In this document: positions 14,577-22,075 of the stretch, piece after piece
Layout: every line of letters starts with the position of its first letter
How positions within the stretch are numbered: position 1 is the stretch's first letter
NCBI GenBank assembly: GCA_050943315.1
Contig: JBMNOY010000026.1
Span: forward strand, 1-27,620
Origin: JBDKUD01 sp050943315
Lineage (GTDB): Bacteria; Bacillota; Syntrophomonadia; Syntrophomonadales; Syntrophomonadaceae
DNA length: 27,620 nt
Direction of reading: 5' to 3'
Made by a program: the position numbers and the translations under genes
The notes under the pieces: generated by a model
What the model was told of the DNA's origin: nothing
Database searches by the model: none
Seen by the model: only the letters and a program-made list of their open reading frames with translations

Positions 14577-16778
14577 TTAGACAGCCAGTCTTTTTTTCTG
14601 TAAATCAAGCACTAGTAACAGCAGGGGTACAACTATATATATACTGGTTGTAGCTGCTGCAACAATACCTGAGTCATTTATAATAAGTCCTACCAGAGCC
14701 GCACTTATAATACCGGCGAATCCCTTGATGATCATGGGACGCTCCTGGCGCAGCCTGCACAGGGCCCCCACCGGTCGGTAGACCAGTAAAGCCAGAACTA
14801 CCAACATTACTAGAAATACACGGCTCCATATAGTATATTTTATCAGTTTTACATTCATCCCCAGCTTGCGGGTAATGATAGTGAATCCTTCCTGCCATCC
14901 TCCCATTAATATCTGGTTGGCTGCCCGGCCAATGTGGGTTTGCAATTCTGCCGGACGGCTAAGATCATAGATAGTCAATCCCAGAATGGCGGCCAGAATT
15001 ACTGATGCAGCAGCCAATATCGCCCGGGGACTGATTCTTATATTACTTAAAAGGGCGAGGGTTACCAGATAGGCAAATGGTGCAGTGATAACTCCGTCAG
15101 AACTAGCCCCCAGTGATGGTCCGGCAATGACATAGCACTCCGCCAGTAATACTATTCCAATAGGAGCCAGAAACCAGCGCTGGTTAAATTTTTCATATAA
15201 AACTGTGGCTATTATAATAGTGCTCCCAATGAGAATGCCAATATATTCATTACCTATACCATAATAACGGGCACCGGCCATAGCATCATAACCCAATACT
15301 GAACTGCTGATCATGGTTGATCCCGTAAAAAGGTCAAGATTTATCATTAACACGGTCATAATACACAGGGTAACAAAAGCTTTGAAGGCATCTTTCTTAA
15401 ATGCATACAGAAGAGCAGCGGTTAGTCCTATAGTAATTAAAATAGCTGCCAGTATATACTCCCAGTCAAATGCCAAATGCAGTTTCCCCAGGGGCAGCAT
15501 TACCAGCGGAGCGGTAACTAGGCCCACCACCAAAGGTTCTACGATAGGCATTAGGCGGTATATCCAGAAAATCGCAATCATACTTAGAGCCAGGATTAGA
15601 ATTTGCAGAAAAACGTAACCTTTGACCAGAGGAACCCTGAGCCGGTTAACTGTTGCCGCGGAATTACTTATATTATTAGCGGCGGCAATGGTATCGGTTC
15701 CGTTCGCAGCTTTAGTTAGTATGGGTTGCCCTATCATCGTATGGTTGTTTGATAGTATACCGAAAAATTTTAAAATTGTAGGTGCCAGGTCAGTGCTGGC
15801 AACAATGTAATCTCGCCGTGTTGCACCTGAGGTGATATAACCCTGACTATAACCTGGTCCATAAATTATAACCGGAGTGAAGGTATTCTTGTTTTTGACC
15901 TGGAATTGTGCAGGAGCAGAAGATATAACCATTATCATGTCATCTGGGCTGGTTTGTTTTGAGACCTGCTGTACCAGCTGGTCAATTTTGCGTAAATATC
16001 TTTTTTTATGCGCCTCACCTATTGGGGCAAAGGGAACATCAGCCTCCTCCAAACGCGCCAGATCGGATAATTCAATAATCATCAAATCTGCTTTATTATG
16101 GTAACTCTCTGCCTGACTGCGCAAATAATCATAATCGGTTTCCCTGCCCAGATAACTGCTGGTAGTATTCCTGGTGGTGCGGGGCCCTATGTCACCAAGG
16201 GGTACCCGTCCCTCGGCATCCATGCCAATAGCTATCGAACTCCGGTACGGCTTGTCATTAATATCCCCATTGCCCAGAACACATACTTTAAGATTATTCC
16301 TGCGCAAGGCTTCCCCCAGGGAACCGGGAACGGTATTAACCTTTTCATCAGCCATCTTGGTTAATATTTCGGGGAGATTTACCATGAGACTGGCGCTCTC
16401 TCCTGGTTTGAAGCCGGTAAGATTTTGGTACAGGTGGGCGGCCGTCTGGTCGCGGGAAGGAATAACTTCATCACTATTAAAGCCCATTATTCCGTTAGTG
16501 TAAGCCCGAGCTAGATTTCCGGCACCAATAGTTAAACTGCCATCATCACTATTGGTTCCCCTCAAGGTTCGATTACTGGCTAAGCCCAGGGCACCCTTTC
16601 GTGCCAGGCGAGCTAAAAAAGGGGTATCGGTCTCACTTAGATCAGAAATTGATAAACCATTAATGACAAACATGTATACCTTGCCATGGCCGGCGGCACG
16701 AGCCTCAGTCTGGCTGGCTGGCAGAACCCCAATCAAAATCGTTATAAAAACAATAATGCCCAGAACCTTTTTGAACAC
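14577..16778 (-). CDS. Alkaline-phosphatase-fold membrane protein
   Basis: A 733-residue protein: signal peptide (about 1-28), an extracellular alkaline-phosphatase-superfamily-like domain (about 32-345: KVYMFVINGLSISDL, TPFLARLARKGALGLAS, SLTIGAGNLARAY, then RRDYIVASTDLAPTILKFFG), and about ten transmembrane helices (about 385-730). The canonical metal-binding positions look degenerate: where relatives have S-D-H-G there is VISSAPAQF, and no catalytic Ser/Thr-containing motif follows INGLS clearly. It may thus bind rather than hydrolyse a phosphate or lipid-linked substrate. GTG start with GAGGGGG about 9 bases upstream. Single reverse-strand gene between tRNA-Ala and the NlpC paralogue. Probable envelope role; substrate unknown. 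Confidence 0.72.
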   Translation of the reverse strand: MFKKVLGIIVFITILIGVLPASQTEARAAGHGKVYMFVINGLSISDLSETDTPFLARLARKGALGLASNRTLRGTNSDDGSLTIGAGNLARAYTNGIMGFNSDEVIPSRDQTAAHLYQNLTGFKPGESASLMVNLPEILTKMADEKVNTVPGSLGEALRRNNLKVCVLGNGDINDKPYRSSIAIGMDAEGRVPLGDIGPRTTRNTTSSYLGRETDYDYLRSQAESYHNKADLMIIELSDLARLEEADVPFAPIGEAHKKRYLRKIDQLVQQVSKQTSPDDMIMVISSAPAQFQVKNKNTFTPVIIYGPGYSQGYITSGATRRDYIVASTDLAPTILKFFGILSNNHTMIGQPILTKAANGTDTIAAANNISNSAATVNRLRVPLVKGYVFLQILILALSMIAIFWIYRLMPIVEPLVVGLVTAPLVMLPLGKLHLAFDWEYILAAILITIGLTAALLYAFKKDAFKAFVTLCIMTVLMINLDLFTGSTMISSSVLGYDAMAGARYYGIGNEYIGILIGSTIIIATVLYEKFNQRWFLAPIGIVLLAECYVIAGPSLGASSDGVITAPFAYLVTLALLSNIRISPRAILAAASVILAAILGLTIYDLSRPAELQTHIGRAANQILMGGWQEGFTIITRKLGMNVKLIKYTIWSRVFLVMLVVLALLVYRPVGALCRLRQERPMIIKGFAGIISAALVGLIINDSGIVAAATTSIYIVVPLLLLVLDLQKKRLAV

Positions 16779-17047
16779 CGAATATTTTCCCCCTCAAATA
16801 CTCTATTAGTCTGCTAGTGCCTGTTTTAGTTTGGCAGTTTTATATTTCAGTATACTCTAAGCGCAACAGGGAGAAAAGCGTAATTCGTGAAGCCCATTTC
16901 TATCTAAGGACTTAGCCCCTGGCATAATTTACATAAAGGTAATAGCAAATGGGAATAGAACCATTTATATTAGGGTATGGAATTTGTTTACCTGCCCCGG
17001 AGTGGCCGCTCCCTTTTAGTCAATATTGTTCGACCAAGGAGGTTCAT

Positions 17048-17815
17048 ATGTTAAGAAAAATTACTGCTCTGACCTTATGTTTGCTGTTTTTATTCTCAGC
17101 AAGTATTATAAGTACCCCTGCAGCCAGTGCAGCTACCAGCACTTATGTCAAACGCTATAAGGCCAACTACCCAGCTTATGTCCAACATGAGCTCCCCATT
17201 GTGAAGGCTTTTCGCTCCAGCTACAACAACAGCCGGGCTCAGGCGATAGTGGGCCGTGCGGTCTGGTATATGGAATATGGTTATATGATTTACGGTCATT
17301 CGAAATACGCTACCAGCGGATTAATTGATTGCTCCAACTTTGTATCCCTGGTTTACAAGGATTTCGGCTATAAAATAACCTCTGCCGCCCGCAATTATAA
17401 TACGGTGGGAACAAAAGTATCCGGTGTATACTCCCGGTTGCAAAGCGGCAGTAAAACTAAATACACCCTGGTGGGTGTTGACAAGCTGAAACCCGGGGAT
17501 ATATTAACCTTTTGGAAGACAGATAGTAATGGCAACCGTTATATAGGCCATGTAGCCCTCTATATGGGGAAGATTAATGGCTTGCCCACAATTATCCACA
17601 CTGTTAGCGGGAGACCTACCGCCATTGGTATCACCAACAGCTTCACTTACTGGTACGGCCAACATTTTAATGGTGCCCGCAGGGTTCTAACCAGTGCTGA
17701 TCAAAAATCCCAACAAAGCCGGTTAAAACTGCTCAGCCCAGTAATACCCCAGGTTTACAAGCTTTCTCCGCAGGCGAAGATTGTCCTTCCCAGTAAGCTG
17801 TCTAAGGGTTTCTAA
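17048..17815 (+). CDS. Secreted NlpC/P60-like hydrolase, paralogue without PG-binding domain
   Basis: A 255-residue exported protein: signal peptide (about 1-31, ITALTLCLLFLFSASIIS) followed at once by the NlpC/P60-type domain, very similar along its length to the protein at 11520 (shared WYMEYG, IDCSNFVSLVYKDFGY, YTLVGV, KPGDI, YMGKING, PTAIGI). Triad: Cys95, His168 and His184 (IIHTVSG); the paralogue has Asn at the third position. The same short C-terminal tail motif (VIPQVYKLSPQAKIVLPSKL) is kept, but the peptidoglycan-binding domain is absent. The ATG at 17048 is chosen over an upstream frame because AAGGAGG stands right before it and the signal peptide begins there. A strong terminator follows. 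Confidence 0.85.
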   Translation: MLRKITALTLCLLFLFSASIISTPAASAATSTYVKRYKANYPAYVQHELPIVKAFRSSYNNSRAQAIVGRAVWYMEYGYMIYGHSKYATSGLIDCSNFVSLVYKDFGYKITSAARNYNTVGTKVSGVYSRLQSGSKTKYTLVGVDKLKPGDILTFWKTDSNGNRYIGHVALYMGKINGLPTIIHTVSGRPTAIGITNSFTYWYGQHFNGARRVLTSADQKSQQSRLKLLSPVIPQVYKLSPQAKIVLPSKLSKGF

Positions 17816-17834
17816 ACCTGCCCAAGAACTATTG

Positions 17835-17870
17835 GGAAGCAGTACCAAATTAGTACTGCTTCCTTCCTTA
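17835..17870 (+). terminator. Rho-independent terminator after the second NlpC/P60-like gene
   Basis: Perfect 11-bp stem, 17835-17845 with 17853-17863 (GGAAGCAGTAC and its complement), 7-base loop, followed by TTCCTTAAAA on the forward strand. Confidence 0.75.
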
Positions 17871-18000
17871 AAATCATTCATGCCACCCGGGCCGATATAA
17901 ACAATGTAACCTTTGGGGGTCATCTTAATTGGGCTTAGGTAAGCAGCGCAGGTAAAATAATAGTGAAGGAGAAATAAGGCTAATCTTCTCAAGTTATAGG

Positions 18001-19095
18001 TCAATCTCTATTGGAACAAAAAATCTGGTCAAAATCAGCTGCTATACTGGTAAAAGCCTCCAGTACCCGGGGGTCAAAGGCGCCTGGTCGGGTCTTTTCA
18101 TCCCCGTTTATTAGTATATCTACAGCTTTATCATGAGTAAATTCCGGTTTATACGGTCTCTTACTGCGCAGGGCGTCATACTGATCACAGATGGATACAA
18201 TCCTTCCCTCGATAGGTATCTCTTCTCCCTTTAATCCGCGCGGATAACCAGTGCCGTCCCATCTCTCATGATGGGTCAGGGCTATTGACTCGATCATGCG
18301 GATTTTATAGTAGGATGACCCTTTGAGAATATTAGCACCAGTAATAGTATGATTCTTCATTAACTCAAATTCTTCTGCGGTTAAAGGACCTGGTTTTAAT
18401 AATATTCTATCCCATATACCAATTTTGCCAATGTCATGCAGAGGTGCGGCAAATGCGATGGATTCCACAAAGTCATTTGACATGCCCAGACATTGTGCCA
18501 GTTTAGGTGCATAAATACCCAGTCTTTTGTTATGAGCACCTGTTTCCGGATCCCTTAACTCAGCCGCAGCAGTCAGCCGGTGCACAATCTCACCGCTCAG
18601 TTCCTTTACAATTTCTAATACTTCGGATAGTTCCCCGGTCCTTACTTTGATCATTTCTTCCAGGTTTCGCTTATAATCTTCTTCCAACTGGTTATATTTT
18701 ACCAGCTTTATGGATTTGTCCAGCACCTCCAAGAATTGCCCCAGATCCAAGGGTTTTAAAACAAAGGAGTCTACCCCCATATTTATTAAATCGAGCAAAT
18801 ACGTGGCTTCATCATGAGCAGATATGACTATAATAATCTGTTTATCATTATCAGCTCTTATTTGCCGGGCCATTTTAACGCCATCTACCAGAGGCATATT
18901 GATATCAGTTATGACCAGATCATAGTTTTTATTATAATATTTAATTAACCCTTCTTTGCCGTTTCTAGCCGTATCTACGTCAGAGAAAAAATTCGTCAAC
19001 AGTCTGGTGGTATTTAAACGCAGGTCATCATCATCTTCAACATACAAAACTGATATACCTTTGGCATTTTCCCTTAATTGTCGAGCAGTTATCAA
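18001..19095 (-). CDS. Response regulator with HD-GYP (cyclic-di-GMP phosphodiesterase) output
   Basis: A 364-residue protein. The receiver domain (about 14-130) has the acidic pocket in VEDDDDL, the phosphoacceptor Asp64 in VITDINMPLVDG and the conserved Lys in VLKPLDLG. The HD-GYP domain (about 170-350) keeps the catalytic set: LHDIGKIGI, later HHERWDGTGYPRGL and CDQYDALRS. HD-GYP proteins hydrolyse cyclic di-GMP; all motifs look intact. The TTG start is preceded by GGAGGGGAGG. Its start lies 18 bases after the stop of the histidine kinase upstream on the same strand, so the two form an operon and very probably a cognate pair: the kinase's hydrogenase-like sensor would then control second-messenger turnover (inference). 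Confidence 0.9.
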   Translation of the reverse strand: MITARQLRENAKGISVLYVEDDDDLRLNTTRLLTNFFSDVDTARNGKEGLIKYYNKNYDLVITDINMPLVDGVKMARQIRADNDKQIIIVISAHDEATYLLDLINMGVDSFVLKPLDLGQFLEVLDKSIKLVKYNQLEEDYKRNLEEMIKVRTGELSEVLEIVKELSGEIVHRLTAAAELRDPETGAHNKRLGIYAPKLAQCLGMSNDFVESIAFAAPLHDIGKIGIWDRILLKPGPLTAEEFELMKNHTITGANILKGSSYYKIRMIESIALTHHERWDGTGYPRGLKGEEIPIEGRIVSICDQYDALRSKRPYKPEFTHDKAVDILINGDEKTRPGAFDPRVLEAFTSIAADFDQIFCSNRD

Positions 19096-19113
19096 GATCC
19101 TCCCCTCCTGAAA

Positions 19114-21201
19114 CTATCTGATCGGTAATCTAATGCTAAAGCACGCACCACTCTCTACATTCTGGGCTCTTATTTCACCGTCACAATGTTCTTCTACAAT
19201 AGTTCTGGACATATACAGACCTAAACCGGTTCCGGTGGCAGGCCCTTTAGTAGAGAAATAGGGGTTAAATATTTTGTCCATAATATTTTCTGGAATACCT
19301 CCAGCATTGTCGATAATTTCAACAGTTTGAAACTTTTCGTCTTCGTATCCTTTTATAGTAATACAGGGATTTTCTATATTACGCTCTACCAGAACATCGG
19401 TGGCGTTTTTTATGATGTTTAAAAATACCTGCATCAGTTCATTAGGATAAGTAAGAATTGGACTGGTAAAAGCATGTTCATAGTCTTTGTACAGGGTAAT
19501 ATTCTTGTATTCCAGGGACTTACCGATGATGCCTAGAGTGCCTTCAATAATATCGGTTAAGAAGGCGATATTTTGAGGATTGTCGGGTTTAAAAAAGTGC
19601 CGGAAATCGTTAATGGTGTTTGATAAATATTGGGCATGGTTATTGATCTCATCTAACAATTGGTTAAACTGCTCATTGTCATACATATCCAGTTCTATCA
19701 GTACCTTAAGATTCCCTGCCAGGGTACTGATTGATGAAAGCGGCTGCCGCCACTGATGGGCAATCATTCCTATCATTTCTCCCATAGCAGCCAGTTTGGA
19801 ATTCTGAACTAACAGCTGTTCCTGTTGTTTTCTTTCTGCTATTTCATCCTGCAATTGCTTATTAAGTTTGACGGATTCTTCAATCATTCTATTTAATGTA
19901 GTCTGCTCAATTAATAATTCCTTCTCCTGATACAGGTGGTAATTTTCCACTTTATTGAGACCATTAAAAATTGCTACTGCCATGGAATAACAGGAATTAT
20001 AACCGCAGGCCGCACAATTCCTGAAATCTTTTTCATCCATCTTATGCATATCCGTGTAAATTTTATTTAATTCACTTTCATCAGGAATCTTCATATCGTT
20101 TTGTAAGGATAAATTGCGGTAATGATGATAGGAAAAATCATACTGGCTGGTTATCTTAACCAAGAAATCCTGCAATGCCTGATTATTTTGGTCATCCCTA
20201 ATAGCTTGTTCCGTGCGGGTACCAACAGCCTTTTCGATTTTATCGATGGAGTGATGGTAATTAATACATCCCGGACCGAGATTACATCCTTTTTCACAGT
20301 TTAGAATGTCCACTATGAGAGGCAAATCCGGCTGATTATTTTTTATGGCGTTTTCCAAATCGGCTAAATATTTATTATGAACCAGTGGTCCTTCAATTCT
20401 AATTATCGCGCTGGGTGGTATATCAGGATATTTATATATGAAACATTCCTTAAGCCCTCCGGGGGTGGAAAAGTTAGTGGCTATTCCGGCGGCAACATAA
20501 TTATCAAAATCGCCATCCTCCAAATCCTCAACAACGATCCCATTTTCCGCGAAGATCTTCTGTAAAGATTGATAGGTCACGTTGTAATCAACCATTTTAC
20601 TATCTTCAAATTCTCTTCTCTTGGCCAGACATGGAGATATAAATGCCAGGCGGGAGGCGGGGTGAAGAGACTTAACATAAACTGCCACATTATGAACAGG
20701 ACTGCCTATAGGAGCCAGATAATCTATTAAAAAGGGATGATTAATCTCAATATATTTAACAATCGCCGGGCAGGGCTGCGCAATTAATGGTGTCCTGACC
20801 GTCCCCGATTCAAGCGCTTGGTGATATGCGGCCACAGTTATTTCTGCACCCAGTGAAACATCATACACCTGTGAAATACCCAGATTGCGCAGGGCAGTTA
20901 TAAGCTTTTTAAGATCGTAATTACACTGGGCAGAAGGAGCAACCAGGGCTATTATATCCTTATCAGGCAAGGCTTTAATAAACTCTTGCGAATCGTCAAT
21001 AGGAAACCGTGCACTATTCTCTTCCGTCCCTCCATGGCTCCTTATACAAGCTTCAATACACCGGCCACAGCCAATACATAACTGGTTGTTAAACTTTACA
21101 ACATTTCCGCTGCCGTTACTGCAAACCTTAACCGGACATACAGCGATGCATTGATGACAGTTTATGCAATTGTCTTCATTAATCCCTATTACCTCAATCA
21201 T
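19114..21201 (-). CDS. Histidine kinase with [FeFe]-hydrogenase-like sensory domain
   Basis: A 695-residue cytoplasmic protein. Two 4Fe-4S motifs (Cys12/15/18/22, Cys42/45/48/52), a hydrogenase H-cluster-like domain (about 82-317: QPCPAIV, SPCLAKRRE, NCEKGC), an Fe-S domain (FRNCAACGYNSCY) whose fourth ligand position is Tyr421 instead of Cys, a coiled-coil linker, a HisKA domain with His482 in MIAHQWRQPLSSIS, and a HATPase (NIIKNATD, IIDNAGGIP, GTGLGLYMSRTIVEE). The sensory half is closely similar to that of the sigma-54 activator at 3683. The ATG start matches that paralogue's start, but no clear ribosome site precedes it. It heads an operon with the HD-GYP regulator. Inferred role: sensing H2 or redox state and phosphorylating that regulator. 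Confidence 0.88.
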   Translation of the reverse strand: MIEVIGINEDNCINCHQCIAVCPVKVCSNGSGNVVKFNNQLCIGCGRCIEACIRSHGGTEENSARFPIDDSQEFIKALPDKDIIALVAPSAQCNYDLKKLITALRNLGISQVYDVSLGAEITVAAYHQALESGTVRTPLIAQPCPAIVKYIEINHPFLIDYLAPIGSPVHNVAVYVKSLHPASRLAFISPCLAKRREFEDSKMVDYNVTYQSLQKIFAENGIVVEDLEDGDFDNYVAAGIATNFSTPGGLKECFIYKYPDIPPSAIIRIEGPLVHNKYLADLENAIKNNQPDLPLIVDILNCEKGCNLGPGCINYHHSIDKIEKAVGTRTEQAIRDDQNNQALQDFLVKITSQYDFSYHHYRNLSLQNDMKIPDESELNKIYTDMHKMDEKDFRNCAACGYNSCYSMAVAIFNGLNKVENYHLYQEKELLIEQTTLNRMIEESVKLNKQLQDEIAERKQQEQLLVQNSKLAAMGEMIGMIAHQWRQPLSSISTLAGNLKVLIELDMYDNEQFNQLLDEINNHAQYLSNTINDFRHFFKPDNPQNIAFLTDIIEGTLGIIGKSLEYKNITLYKDYEHAFTSPILTYPNELMQVFLNIIKNATDVLVERNIENPCITIKGYEDEKFQTVEIIDNAGGIPENIMDKIFNPYFSTKGPATGTGLGLYMSRTIVEEHCDGEIRAQNVESGACFSIRLPIR

Positions 21202-21587
21202 TGTTATTACTTTTTATGTAAATTCAGAGAGATGCCAAAAGCTAACTACAGCGATTGGTTTGGTAATGCAATTGGGATCACTGAACCTACTATACCTCCT
21301 TTATAATAGAAAAAAGCTTTCGAGTATTTAATTTAAAATTCCATATGATATCTTAATTATCCTTTTTTTTCCAAGTTATACTTTTCACAAAACCATCCTA
21401 ATACATACCACTAATTTCGGGATACATGCTATAACTTTCTGAAAAATATATATACGGTTTTCCTGGCTTACGCCATCTAGGTCACTCCCGAAGTTTATTA
21501 ATTACTTGCAATCTTACCGGTGACGAATTATTATTAATTTAGGATAAATAAGATGATTATAGTCCACATTGATTGGAGCTGTTTAGA
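21202..21587. other. Divergent intergenic region, no gene seen
   Basis: The 386 bases between the sensor kinase (reverse) and the Rrf2 regulator (forward) must hold promoters for both. The region is AT-rich with short T-runs (such as the one at 21363-21371). I find no convincing small gene, no sigma-54 consensus on either strand and no clear palindrome. Confidence 0.5.
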
Positions 21588-21998
21588 ATGCAAATTACCC
21601 GTCAGACCGAATATGCCATAAGAACCCTTTTGGAACTGGCATCCCAGCCTTATGGTGAGGTATTGTCTGCTCGGGCGATCTCACGCCAGCAGGAGATACC
21701 AGAAGAATTCCTCAAAAAAACTATTCAGATGCTATCGTCTGCCGGATTAGTTATTACCCAGCGGGGTGTTCAGGGTGGTGTAAAACTGGCCCGGCCTGCA
21801 GACCAGATAACTATTGCCGATATAGTGGTAGCGATTGAAGGCCCCTTCGCTATCAATCCCTGCCTGGCGCCTGATTATATCTGTAAAAATCGCAGTACCT
21901 GTCCGGTTAATTCGGTTTTGGCCCGGGCTCAGAAGGCCCTGGTGAATGAACTGAGTAAAGAAACGTTAATTGATTTACTTAATAATTCAGTTAGATAA
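21588..21998 (+). CDS. Rrf2-family Fe-S transcription regulator
   Basis: A 136-residue Rrf2 protein: winged helix-turn-helix (about 1-75, QTEYAIRTLLELASQ, RQQEIPEEFLKKTIQMLSSA, GGVKLARP), then a cluster-binding loop with Cys92, Cys99 and Cys105 (C-x6-C-x5-C), as in IscR/NsrR-type sensors that bind a 2Fe-2S or 4Fe-4S cluster. Such proteins respond to nitric oxide, oxygen or cluster status. The ATG at 21588 with GGAG nine bases upstream is preferred to the upstream TTG 21573, because the family starts MQITRQTEYA. It lies 77 bases upstream of hcp on the same strand, and a palindrome over the hcp ribosome site is a plausible operator, so it probably represses hcp until nitrosative stress (inference). 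Confidence 0.88.
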   Translation: MQITRQTEYAIRTLLELASQPYGEVLSARAISRQQEIPEEFLKKTIQMLSSAGLVITQRGVQGGVKLARPADQITIADIVVAIEGPFAINPCLAPDYICKNRSTCPVNSVLARAQKALVNELSKETLIDLLNNSVR

Positions 21999-22044
21999 AA
22001 TTTTTTACGCCCAAAGTGGACTATTTTCATCTATTTTATCACAA

Positions 22045-22066
22045 CCTAAGTATAACTATATTTAGG
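22045..22066. promoter_or_regulatory. Palindrome over the hcp ribosome site, candidate Rrf2 operator
   Basis: A 22-bp dyad: CCTAAGTATA (22045-22054), a 2-base centre, then TATATTTAGG (22057-22066), with a single mismatch per arm. It overlaps the AGGAGG ribosome site of hcp and lies between the Rrf2 gene and hcp. Size and symmetry fit Rrf2-family operators. It could alternatively act as an RNA hairpin masking the ribosome site. Confidence 0.5.
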
Positions 22067-22075
22067 AGGGATAAT

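Noticed and set aside
16949..17047. Upstream extension of the second NlpC/P60-like protein
   Set aside because: The extension would put 33 unrelated residues before a clear signal peptide; AAGGAGG lies immediately before ATG 17048.
17723..18004. Reverse-strand 93-codon frame after the HD-GYP gene
   Set aside because: It overlaps the C-terminal coding part of the NlpC paralogue on the other strand, runs back through its terminator, starts at a TTG without a ribosome site and shows no domain.
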